This document shows positions 21,707 to 33,523 of a stretch of DNA of 44,749 nt, in pieces. The DNA is taken from the NCBI RefSeq assembly GCF_000499385.1, contig NW_013655188.1, positions 4,664 through 49,412 on the forward strand. Direction: 5' to 3'. Both the position numbers and the translations under genes were made by a program. The notes beneath the pieces are model-generated. The model did not search any database, was not told where the DNA came from, and saw only the letters and a list, made by a program, of their open reading frames with translations. Each line of letters begins with the position of its first letter. The stretch's first letter is position 1. Source of the stretch: Eimeria necatrix. Taxonomy: Eukaryota > Apicomplexa > Conoidasida > Eucoccidiorida > Eimeriidae.

Positions 21707-24700
21707 GTTTGGCTTGCAGGAGAGTCTGGGGCGGGGAAAACGGAAGCCACGAAGCAAGTGATGCGGTACTTCGCTGCTGCGAAGGGGGGGGCGATGGACA
21801 TGCGAATTCAAAACGCAATAATGGCAGCAAATCCAGTCTTAGAGGCTTTTGGAAATGCAAAGACTATTCGCAACAACAACTCCTCCCGCTTCGGGAGGTT
21901 CATGCAGCTGGACGTGGCGAAGGAGGGGGGCATTCGGTACGGGAGCGTGGTGGCTTTTTTGCTGGAGAAGTCGCGGGTTTTGACGCAAGACGAACAAGAA
22001 AGGTCTTACCACATTTTCTACCAACTCTGCAAAGGCGCGGACTCCGCCATGCGCGAGAAGTTCCACTTGCTTTCCCTCGACCAGTACACTTACATAAACC
22101 CCAAGTGCTTCGAAGTGGCCGGGATCGACGACGTGGCGGACTACCGGGACGTCTGCGCGGCGTTCAAGTCCATGGCCATGAGCGAGGAGCAGGTGGAGGC
22201 CGTCTGGAGCATTGTCAGTGGAGTCTTGCTGCTGGGAAACGTGAAGGTCTCTGCTTCCAAGCAGGGCGGGCTGGACGACGCGGCGGCCATTGAAGGCGAG
22301 GACTTGGCGCTCTTCAACCGGGCCTGCCAGCTGCTGCACATCGACGCAGAGGCCGTGCTGCGCGAACTCACGCTCAAAGTCACCTACGCGGGCGGCCAAA
22401 AAGTGGAAAGCCGCTGGAAACAAGAAGACGGAGACATGCTCAAGTCTTCGCTGGCCAAAGCCATGTACGACAAGCTGTTCTTGTGGATCATCCGCGAACT
22501 CAACAAGTCCATCGAGCCCCCCGAGGGCTTCCGCAACTTCTTGGGCATGCTCGACATCTTCGGCTTCGAAGTCTTCAAAAACAACTCCCTCGAACAGTTC
22601 TTCATCAACGTCACCAACGAAATGCTCCAAAAAAACTTCGTCGACATCGTCTTCACCCGCGAGGCCAAACTCTACAAGGAAGAAGGCGTTTCCACCGCCG
22701 AACTCGTCTACACCTCCAACGCCGACGTCATTTCTCTCCTCACCGACAAAAAAAGCTCCATTTTGTCCACTCTGGAGGACCAGTGCTTGGCCCCCGGCGG
22801 CGGCGACGAGAAGTTCGTGGCGGCTTGCAAGTCCGCCTTCAAGAACTCCCCCAAGTTCAAACCCGCCAAGGTTTCGCCCAACATCAACTTCCTCGTTTGC
22901 CACACCATCGGCGACATTCAGTACAACGCAGAGGGCTTTCTCTTCAAGAATAAAGACGTCCTCAGGGCGGAGATCATGGAGGTCGTCCAGGCCTCCTCCA
23001 ACTCCGTCGTCCGCGACTTGTTCGCCGGCATCGTCATGGAAAAGGGAAAAATCGCCAAGGGCCAGCTCATTGGCTCCCAGTTCTTGAGGCAACTCGAGGC
23101 TCTCATGGACCTTATCAACGTGAGATCGCCCGCGCCGCGAGGGGTCTTGTTCGTCTTGCTTCGTTGGATGTTTAGTTCGCTGTTTGGTCTTCCTTTAGTG
23201 GCTTTTGTGTGCGCCCTTTTCCAGTATCACCTAAGTTGCACTGGTGGTTCTTAATTCAAATTTTTCTCTGTTTCCAAATTTCTTTAGCGCTTTCGTTTGC
23301 GCCAGCTCGTTTGCAGTGATTCGGCAGCTTATCGTTCAAAATGCCACTTGGCTGGCGATTTCCGAGTTTGCAGAAATGCGTTTCTTGATATTTTTGTGCA
23401 TGCAATTGCTTTGTTTTTTCGCTGCAGAGCACAGAGCCGCATTTCGTGCGCTGCGTGAAGCCCAATGACACCAAAAAGCCACTGGACTGGGTCCAGTCCA
23501 AAGTGCTCATTCAACTTCACGCGCTTTCAGTGCTGGAGGCGCTGCAGCTCAGACAAGTTGGCTTTTCTTACAGGTAAATCGGACAAACAGTAGCTCTTAA
23601 TAGAAGTAAATGCAGGCTTTAATTCATAAACAGCCAGTTTTAGTTTTAACGGAAAGCTTCTCCCCGGTATAAGTGGGAATGGGCGGTGCTGGGGTGGTGC
23701 GGATCTCGCGTTGCTGGCGCCACAGATGAACTTGCATGCAAATGCTTTAATAGCAGTACTCCTCACAAATAATATAAATATAAATCCTGAATTATTACAC
23801 GCATTTGGGGGGCGCTGTTCATTGACTTTTACCTGCATGTCTGTCGTCCTACCCACAGACGCCCCTTCAAAGACTTCCTGTACCAGTTCAAGTTCATTGA
23901 TTTGGGCATTTGTGAAAACCCCAAATTGTCGCCCAAGGAAGCCTGCGAGGCTCTCCTTGATAAGGCTAAAGTCAGCAAGAACGAGTGCCAGGTAAACAGG
24001 AAACAGCCAGTTAAATAACTGTCTGTTATTCACCGTCAGTATTCAATTATTTGGTTAAGTAGCTCGTTGCCTAGATGTGTCAGCGCAGGGGCGTTGAAAA
24101 TTCGTCACATTTTTATTAAAAGTGAATGGGTTCAAGCTGCTTTTTGTTCTTGAAACAACCGACAGCCTCTCTTAGCCGGTTGTCTTTGCTTTCTGCAAGT
24201 CCACAAGAGGAATTAGACTGATCATACATTAAATTGAACTGGTTCTTAAACGTAAACTCTAAACCCTCGTGCTGCTGCTGCTGCTCTCAGGTGGGCAAGA
24301 CCATGATATTCCTGAAGCAGGACGCAGCGAAGCAGCTGACGCTGCTGCAGCGGCAGTGCCTTGCTGCGTGGACTCCGGTGGTTAACGTTCTTGAGGCTTG
24401 CTACTTGAAGCTGAGGCTGAAGAAAGCTATTCAGAAGAAGCAGCACTACATTATCCGCACTCAAGCACACATCAGGAGGTAGGCAAGAAGGGTTTAGGGT
24501 TTGGCTGGTGGCTTCGTCCTAGAGTTGCAACTGCAGCAAGGGTTTAGGGTTTACAGCGAAGGTCTTGGGGTTGCATTGAAGTGTGATATATATATGTCTA
24601 TGTGGGCCTAACAAGGATCTATAAGACTACTTATAATACATATGTACTGCTTGTTATGTTATATTTAAGCAAGAACGATTATACACACATTTCTGTCTTG

Positions 24701-24887
24701 CCCGTGTGGGTTGTGTGTGTGTACTTGTCTGTGGGTACTTGTGATTTATTTATTGCTTCACTTCATTAATTTCCTTTATTATTTTGTGTTTTGTTTTTAA
24801 TCTGAATTTTGCTGCTGCTGTGCTGCTGCGTTCAGACACATCGTTGACCACAACGTCACTCCGGCGGCGATTACGAAGCTGTTCTAA
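20105..24887 (+). CDS. MyoA: Myosin A, class XIV apicomplexan unconventional myosin
   Basis: Motor of the glideosome that drives gliding motility and host-cell invasion under the parasite plasma membrane. Exons: 20105-20194, 20988-21462, 21720-23119, 23428-23573, 23859-23991, 24291-24478, 24836-24887 (TAA); every junction keeps phase, giving 827 aa, close to Toxoplasma MyoA at about 830. The head shows GFQIWTDLAP, the P-loop GESGAGKT spanning the exon 2/3 junction, switch I NNNSSRFGRF, switch II DIFGFE, the actin-binding region VRCVKPND and relay/converter LSVLEALQLRQVGFSYR. The short tail has a basic light-chain-binding helix (RLKKAIQKK, QAHIRRHIVD) and no coiled coil, as expected for class XIV. 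Unlike its neighbours the protein has no homopolymer run, although intron 1 is full of CAG and CTG. Identification is based on near-continuous similarity to TgMyoA as I remember it. Confidence 0.97.
20195..20987 (+). repeat. MyoA intron 1 with mixed CAG and CTG runs
   Basis: CAG runs at about 20273-20345, 20423-20475, 20563-20600 and 20781-20816, and a CTG run at about 20929-20985 ending at the acceptor. Opposite runs could pair in the transcript. Frames inside are not genes. Confidence 0.85.
21472..21500 (-). repeat. AAACCCT array at the 5' side of MyoA intron 2
   Basis: Four heptamers starting about 10 bp after the donor at 21463. Confidence 0.95.
21646..21704. repeat. TA dinucleotide tract before the MyoA exon 3 acceptor
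   Basis: About 27 uninterrupted TA units ending 15 bp before the exon that encodes most of the P-loop. Confidence 0.95.
24488..24552 (+). repeat. Last telomere-like units of the window
   Basis: Two short TTTAGGG pairs in MyoA intron 6; I find no array to the right of this point. Confidence 0.85.
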
Positions 24888-26407
24888 GCGCAGCAGCAAT
24901 TTATGCAGCAACAGTAGAAAAGCAAATATAAAAAAAATATAAAATATATACAATATTTAATATGTATATGGTTCAATGTAAGACAAGTTCAGCGTTTCCG
25001 CAGTAGATTACACTCGCTTTCCTGCACGTACGTATATATGAATATAAGTATATATGTATATACATATACAGCGTCTTTACCTTGCCTCTCCCGCACTTTT
25101 GTTGTTAAACTATTTGTGTGTTCTTTGTTCTCTTTGGCTTCCATTCACCACTCTGTCACCGTTTCCTAAGCGATTATGTCTGCAATGACATCTGCTGCTA
25201 CAGCGGCAGCTGTTGCAGGGCAGCATGGGGGCCCGTGCTGCTGCAGCAAGAGCAGCGGCCCCTTGCTGCTGCTGCTGCAGCAAGAGCGGGGGCCCCCGCT
25301 GCTGCAGCAAGTGCCGGGACTCGTGCTGCTGCAGCTGCAGGAAGAGCAGGGGCCCCTGCTGCTGCAGTCCGCGCCCACAGCGGCGCCCACAAGTTAAAGT
25401 TTCAATGAGACAAACAGTGTTGCTTCTTTTCTTTGTTGCCTACTGGCTTTGTCTGGCGGAGGAAGCGGCAATATAAGCCAGAGACCCCATGCTAAGGAGC
25501 AAACAGAAATAAAAGATACAGTAAAGAGCTCCTAAAGATGCAAATTAACAAACTAATCAATGTTAAATGGCAGGGAATCAGCAAAAGTTGCATGCAGAAT
25601 GAACATTGGCTTCGCCTGGGAAGCCACACTGCAGCGGACAGAAGCCATTCTATCTGAGTGTGAGCTGCATGATATGGTAATGTGCACCTAATTAGTATAA
25701 CATTTCATAGTAATGTCATCTTGTAAGTATATTATTTAATTATTTACTTAGAAAGTGTATTATTTAGTTAGTTACTAAGCCTAAATACGAGGCACTCGTC
25801 TCGCCAGGCATTGTAGGTGAGCAGCAGCAGCAGCTGCTTGCATGCATGCATCTGGTGCATGGTGTATATACAGTATTTGTATTAAGTGTTAATGCGCTTT
25901 GGCGGGAACATTACAGATCTTTGGAGGAAATGTTCTCACTATTTAATTAAATGCTTATTTAATTAAATGCTTATTTCCATAAAGTTGACAGGTGGAAGTG
26001 TTTGAATGTTAACAGCTGAACTCATTAAGCTTCAAAACACCAAATAGCTGGCCAGTTTAAAAGGATGAAGTGGTGCTTCAAATTGCTGCTGCTGCTGTTG
26101 CTGCTGCTGCTGTTGCTGCTGCTGCTGTTGCTGCTGCTGCTTCTGCCTCGTTTGGCAGCTTCTTTGGGAGCGCCCAACAGGGAGTGTGGCAGAAAACCCC
26201 CAAATATATTTTAAGGAAATATTTTGAGAAAGATATATGCAAAGGAGTTTCGTTGGTGACAGGCGAAAAAGCGCAAATATGCAAAAGAGGCCACCCACGA
26301 CTTGACGCATATTTAAACATATTTGTAATTATTTTGTTCCTTGGAATTAAAACAATTTAATCAGTTTAATCATTTAAACAGACAAAAGAGAGGGGAAAGC
26401 CCTCTTT
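24888..26407. other. Convergent intergenic region between MyoA and the nucleoporin gene
   Basis: AT-rich 3'-flanking DNA with a short minisatellite at 25225-25375 and an interrupted CTG/TTG run at 26083-26143. Small frames here are repeat translations. I see no gene. Confidence 0.6.
25225..25375. repeat. Short GC-rich minisatellite, unit about 30-60 bp
   Basis: Imperfect repeats of a unit like GAGCRGSGGCCCCTGCTGCT. Frames read Gly-Pro-rich or Ala-rich repeats. Confidence 0.7.
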
Positions 26408-26797
26408 CTATGCAACTCCCTCAGGGAACCCGCAGCCACTGAACTGTAGCTGCTGCTGCAGCTGTCGCTGCTGCTGCTGCAGCAGAAACTGCTGCTGCTG
26501 CTGCTGCTGCGGGTGAAGCCTGCGCATGTGCTTGTTCGTGCTGCATGCATTCGCCAGCAGCACCTTGATAAGTTTTGCTGCTTCCATTAGTTGTTTATCT
26601 CCTCCCGCTTCTCCCTCAACCACTCCATCTAAAAATGCACTAATGGACTCAAAGTCCAGGGAGCTGTCTATACACCCGAAACCAGGGGCCCCCAAACTCA
26701 GGGGGCCCTCCCCTTCTGCTGCCTTTACCCAGTCCAGCAGCAAGCGCAGCATCACGCGCTGCAAGTGGCTACGGACAAGTGCAGCTGTCACGAGAGC

Positions 26798-26857
<60 letters not shown>

Positions 26858-27343
26858 TGCATTGAAGATATCACAGGCTTGCTCTATGAGCGTTTCTTGG
26901 GCTAGAAGCTGCAGATATGCCTCAAACGAGTCCGAAAGAGAAAATGCTGCTGCCCGCGGCCACCCGAGGGGTATCAGCAGCAGGTCATCTGGCAGCAGAG
27001 ATGAATCCTGCTGCTGCTCCTGCTGCTGCTGCTGTTGCTGCTGCTGCCGCCACACGGCATGCAGCACTTCCAGGCAGCATCGAGCCAGTATGTTGCCCTT
27101 CTGCAGCACCTCCTTCGCTTCTGCTGCTGCTTCTGCTGCTGCTGCACAATCTGGAGGGGAAGGCAGCCCCGTCCATGCGAAGTTGCAGCAGCGCAGCAGC
27201 AGCAGCAATATGGGACTCCCGTCTAGCTGCTCCGAAGCAGGAAGCAGTTGCTGCAGCAGCCTGCAGCAGCAGAAACACGCACTTCTTAGAATCGCCAGAT
27301 TGCGCAACAGCCATAGCGGCAGTAGCTGCAGCCGCAGCAACAG

Positions 27344-27375
<32 letters not shown>

Positions 27376-27972
27376 GGCCTCACCTCACGGTCGGGCACTC
27401 CGCATCTGCAGATGCCTCAAGAAAGAGGCGCGACAGGAGCGCAGCAGTTGCTGCATGCACAGTGGCAGTCACTCCGAGCTGCTGCTGCTGCTGCTGCTGC
27501 TGCACAACAGCTGGCAGATGCAGCGCCAAGTCTAGCAGCAGCGCGCGCAGCGAAAAGTGGGGAGCGTCAGCAGCAGCAGCAATTGCGAAAAGCTGCGGCA
27601 CTGGCAGCAGCGCAAATCGCAGCTGCCACACAGCCCCTTCTTGGCTGCACAAGGATGCAACCCACTGCTGCTGCTGCAGCTGCTGCCGCTGCTGTGGCTG
27701 CTGCTGCTGCTGCTGCTGCAGCTGCTGCAGCGCCACCCAGTGCATCAGCGGCAGCTGCAAGTCTTGGAGAATCTGAGGGAAAACGCACAGCAAACAGGTG
27801 CAGCATTAGCTTCTGCTTCTGCTGCTGCTGCTGCTGCTAGTCCTCCTGCTATCTCTGCTGCCTCTAGGGCTGCTAGCGCTGCAGCAGCAACAGTTTGGTG
27901 GGTTTGCAGCAGCACACCGTCTGAAGAGCCTCGAGCGCCGAGACGACCTGCTGCAGCAGCTCTGTTTCCTCC

Positions 27973-28011
<39 letters not shown>

Positions 28012-28241
28012 GGCTCAACAATTGAGCAGAAGAGTGAAGCAAGCTCTAGGCCACAGAGAGGCTCCCATGTGCCAGCAGCAATTGCTGACGACCGCTGCTG
28101 CAGCAGCTGCTGCAGCAGGCGCAAGGCTTCTGCTGCTGCAACGCAGCGGACTGCTGCTGGCAGCGGCGGCTGCTGCTGTGCTGCTTCCGTGGTGGCCAAA
28201 GCCGTGTATATGCTCGCCGCCAGCAGCAGCAGGCGCCGCTG

Positions 28242-28275
<34 letters not shown>

Positions 28276-28373
28276 GCGTACAGCTGAGCCAGCACTCCTC
28301 CTTGAGGCACGAGGCCTCCACTGAAGCAGCAGTGCAGATAGGCACGCACAATTGACAGTGCCCCAGGATCTCC

Positions 28374-28419
<46 letters not shown>

Positions 28420-28568
28420 AAGATTGCCAAGAGAGCCGAAACTGCCCAATGCTGCTGCGCCTCGGGGCGGCAGCGCAGCAGCAGCCCGCAGCAGACAGAG
28501 CTGTCGAGGGCATCGCATGCAGCAGCTACAGCAGCGTGCTGCTGCCCCGGAACAGCCGCTGCAGGAGC

Positions 28569-28600
<32 letters not shown>

Positions 28601-28739
28601 CCCTGCTGCACTGCAGCGATTGCTGCTCATGGACCTCAAAAAGAGAATCAAGCGCCATCCACTGCAGCAACTCGCTCGGCAGCAGCAGAGGCAACTGCCC
28701 TCCACTGCTTCTCTCCACTCTCTTCCACAGGCCATCTAC

Positions 28740-28780
<41 letters not shown>

Positions 28781-28891
28781 CATAGGGATGCAACGTTGAA
28801 CAGTCGAGCAGCAGCTGCTCTGTGGAAGTGTGGCCAAGCACCCGCGGCAGCAGCCGTTGCCAGCCAAGCGCAGCAGCATCCCTGCTGAAGG

Positions 28892-28929
<38 letters not shown>

Positions 28930-30861
28930 AGGGCAGCAGCAGCAAGGTGGACCGCCTCCTTGAAAGCCGCGACAACATCTGCGGCTTGCAAATCACTTGA
29001 GCAACATGCGAGGCGCCCCCTTGGCGGTGCTGCTGCTGCTGCTGCTGCTGCAACCAGCTGCTGCACTGCTAGATGCATTGCTGGATATGAGTCATCGTGC
29101 TGCAGCAGCAGCTGCAGCAAGCACTCCGTGAGGAGCTCCCGCTGAAAACAAGTACAAAGTGCAGCAGAAGCAGCAGCAAAACTGCAGCTCGAAGCAGCAG
29201 GCAGCAAGGAAGTCGCTAGGCAATCGCCAGCAGTGGAGTCCCCAGCAGCACCAGCGACAGCAGCAGCAGCAGCAGCAGCAGCAGCATTTCCTACCTTTTG
29301 CTCAGGCCCGCATTCTGCAAAGCAAGACAGAAGTGCATTAGCCAGACGCAGCAAAAGCAGTGAGGGCTTGTCTGCCTGCTGCTGCTGCTGCTGCAGCTGC
29401 TGCTGCTGCAGCTGCTGCTGCTGCTGCGTAAGTACCGAAGCCCACCAACGGAAGAGAGCCCGGCCGTCTGCTGCACTCAAAGCCCTGCACACAGCAGCAG
29501 CAGACGCAAACCAAGCGTTTGCTGCTGCAGCCGCAGCTGACGCTGTTGATGCAGCTGCTGCTGTTGATGCTGCTGCTGCTGCTGTTCCAGCAAGTGCTGC
29601 AACTGCTGTTGTGTTTGCTAGGCCTATTCCTGCTGCTGCTGTGCAGGTTCTGACCAGCGCAGTTTCGAGCTCAGAGCCGCAGCAGCACTGCTGCTGCTGC
29701 TGCTGCTGCTTGCTGCTGCCACAAGCTGCCCAGGGCTGTCCTGACACAGCAGCAAGAGGGGGTGTTGCTGCTGCTGCATAAAGATCGCAGTGCTGAGGCA
29801 GCGCCAAAGCCGCTGCTGAGTTCTGCTGCACTGCAGCAGCTGGGCAAGTGTCCTGCTGCACATCAAGTGGCTTGCTGCTGCTGCTGCTGCTGCTGCAGAG
29901 GCACCCCTAGACAGAGCGTCTGCCTGCTCCCAAACTAGAGCTCGGCTGCTGCGAGGCAGCGGCTCTATGGCAGCAAGCAGATGAAGCATCTGCCGCAGCA
30001 GCAGCAGCAGCAGCACAAAACCCAGCAGCCGCAGCAGCTGCTGCTGGTACAGGGATCCCCCCGGTGCTGCCTCTAGCAGCCGCCGCAGGCTTCCGGAGCT
30101 GTCTATACACTCGACCAGCCGCTGCAGCATGTCACTGTGCATGCTGCTGCTGCCTTTGCTGCTGCTGCTGCTGTTCCTGCTGCTGCTGCTGCTTGCCAAA
30201 GACCAGGGAGGCTGGCGAGCAGCAGCAAGCGCATGCACCAAAGAAGCAGCAAGAGTGGAGGCGCGGGGCCCCACAAGCAGAAGCAGCTGCTGCAGCAGCA
30301 AGTCCAGCTGCGCGCAGAGCCACTCCAGATAGGCAAGAGGCAGCCGGCAGACGGGCGGCGTTGCTGCTGCTGCTGCTGCTGCTGTTGCTGCTGCACTCAC
30401 AATGTCAGTTGTTCCGGCTCCGCCCTGCAGCAAGCAGCAGCAGCAAACGCACTGCTGACTACACCAAAACAGCCACTGCAGCTCTAGCTAGCTAGCTACG
30501 CGCAGCTATGACTACCTGCAGCTAGCTATAGCTAGCCACAACGAGCTGCAGCTAGCCACAGCTAGCTACAGCTAGCCACAGCTAGCTACAGCTAGCCACA
30601 GCTAGTTACGGCTAGCTTCAGCTAGCTGTAGCTAGCCACGGCTAGATACAGCTAGCTTCAGATAGCTGTAGCTAGCCACGGCTAGATACAGCTAGCCACA
30701 GCTGGCTACGGCTAGCTTCAGCTAGCTGTAGCTAGCCACGGCTAGATACAGCTAGCCACAGCTAGCTGCTGGCGCGTCAGCAGCGCACTGAGGCAAACGC
30801 TCAAGGCAAGAGAAAGCACCTATGTTCAAAAAGCCAGGCCACGCGCTCACCTGCTGCTGCC

Positions 30862-30895
<34 letters not shown>

Positions 30896-31067
30896 CGTGG
30901 CCGTGTAAAGTGGAGTTCCCCACAGACGGCCCAAAAGCAGCGCCAGACGCATCTCTAAGGCTTCAATCCACTGGGGCTGCTGCTGCTGCTGCTGCTGCTC
31001 CTTGCTGCTGCTGTCTTCTGCATCCGCGGTGAGAGTCAGACGCGGCAAATGGTCCTCCTCCAAAGAC

Positions 31068-31104
<37 letters not shown>

Positions 31105-31957
31105 ACGGCTGCAGAGACAGCAGCTGCTGCAGACAGCCCCAGCGCGTCTGCGGCGCCGCTGGAGGCACAAGAGGAAAGCTTTTCCTAAACTCAATAGCAG
31201 CTACTGCTGCTGCTGTTGCTGCTGCAGCAGAGTCTGCTTCGACTTGCAGGCGGCCCAAAACACTGCGGGACTGCTGCTGCTGCAGCTGCTGCCGGACCGT
31301 CTTTGCTGCTGCTCGGTGAGCTCTTAGTGCAGCAGCAGCCCGTCGCCCGGCTGCTGCACCTACTGCAGCACAACACACGCTGCTGCTCTTGCTGCTGCTG
31401 CTGCTGCTGCTGCTGGCCAAGACCTCGACAAGCAAGAACTCCGTGGGCGTGAAGAGCCACATTCGCCTACTACTGCTGGCAAATGCATTTGCTGCAGCTG
31501 CTGCGGCAGCAGCTGCTGCTCCCATCCCGTGTGCTGCTGCAGCAGCTGCAGCGGGAGAGGCCAAGCCGGAAGGTATGCCCTCTATGTTCTCCCCCAGCAG
31601 CAGCCGCAAGCTGCCGCTGCTGCTGCTGCTGCTGCTGCTGTCGTACTGCGGGTGCTGCAGCGGCCACCACAGCAGCCGGTCCTCTGCTGCTGCCAGCAGC
31701 GGGGAGCGCAGCGCCAGCCGACAGCAGCAATGCAGGTGCATCGGCTGCTGCGCTGCAGCAGCTGCTGCTGCAGGATAGCTTGCTGCTGCTGCTGCTCCGG
31801 GAAGTGTGTCTGAGGGCCAGGAAACGCGTAGCGACAGCAGCACGGACTGGCGGTCTGCAGCAGCAAGCTGCTGCTGCTGCTGCCGTGCGCCGCTGCACGC
31901 AGCAGCAACGCCCTCAAAAAACACAAAAAGCCCGTTGCTGCACAGTGCAACAGCATT

Positions 31958-31994
<37 letters not shown>

Positions 31995-32045
31995 GTGCCA
32001 CGAAGCGTCAACGGAGAGCCGCCCGCACCTAACGCTTCTGCATCA

Positions 32046-32086
<41 letters not shown>

Positions 32087-32890
32087 TTTAGCTTCCTCCA
32101 GCTGCTGCTGGCACTGAGCTGCATCTGGCGAGTGCAGAATCGACAGAAGACGCAGAGAAAATTTCCCAGCTTTGCTTGAACAGCAGCTGCTGCTGTCAGC
32201 TGCATCAGCAGCAGCAGCAGCAGCAGCAGCAGCATTACCAGCAGCTTGCTGCTCAAGGCCGACTAGCAGCAGCACGCGGTCTCCTCTGGCAGTGACCAGC
32301 GTCAGCAGCGGCTGGCCGTCAGGGGTGAAGGAGCACAGCAGATCCACAAGCTGCAGCTGCTGCTGCTGCTGCAGCTGCTGCTGCTGCGGCGGCAGCAGCA
32401 GTTGCTGCTGCTGCTGAAGCTGCTTCTGCCAGCAGCTTGCGGAGATGTACGCCACGCACTCGACGCCCACGGGAGGCCCTGCGTGCTGCTGCTCCTCTAG
32501 GGCTTCAGCAGCAGCTCCGAAGTCTGCTGCTGCTGCTGCTGCACCAGCTGCTGCTGCTGCTGTTGCTGTGTCTCCTGCTTCTTCTCGGCAAAGAGGACAA
32601 TCGCAGCATCCATCCTGATCAGCTGAGTGGAATCCTGCAGCGTCTTCAGCAGCAGCAGCAGCGGTGGAAGCCAACAAACAAGAATGCTGCAGCGCAGCGG
32701 CAGCAGCAACAGCAGCAGCAGCAGCAGCAACTGCAGCACTTACAGAGCAGCAAGACCCTTGGCTATGCGTGAGAGCAGGCGGCCCTCTTTGTGTCTGTGC
32801 AGCAGCAGCAGATACACCCCGCTGCTGTCATCTGCTGCTGCCAGCAGCTTATCAGCCACTTCCTCCACAAAGATGAACCCGCGACGGCGC

Positions 32891-32923
<33 letters not shown>

Positions 32924-33490
32924 TGCCGCTGCAGCCGCTGCACTGCTGCTGCTGCTGTTTCTGAGCAGCGGCTGCAGGAGCCGTCGGCTGCTCTGTTGCT
33001 GCTGCCTCTCCCGCTGCCGCTGCTGCTGCTGCTGCTGCTGCCTGCAGCGCTGCAGCAGCAAGTGCTGCTGCAGATGCTGCTCATGCGGAGAGGCAGGCGC
33101 TGCACTTTGCTGCTTGCTGCTCTTTGATCAATTGTGAACTGCAGCAGCTGGCCCCCAATGCAGGCGTAAAGCGAGCAGCAGCCGTCTTGCTGCTGCTGCT
33201 GCTGCTGCTGCTGCGCGAAAAGGCGGGGCGCGGAGTGCCAGGGGCTTCGGTACAGCTGCTGCTGCTCCTCCTCGAGTTGCTGCTGCTGCTGCTGCAGCAA
33301 ATAGCGAATGTCCGAGGGCAGGCTGACGGCCAAGTCCTCCAAAGCAACCAGCTGAGCCATCCACAACTGCTGCTGCACCCCGTTGCTGCTGCAGCTGCTG
33401 CTGCTGCTGCTTTGGAGCTGCGCTGCAGCAGCAGGCAGCAGAATCGGGCAGCACCCGCCCGACATATAGTCCGCAATGCAAGCTCTCCTG

Positions 33491-33523
<33 letters not shown>

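Noticed and set aside
21839..23092. 417-codon minus-strand frame
   Set aside because: Antisense shadow of MyoA exon 3, a known effect of GC-biased codon use.
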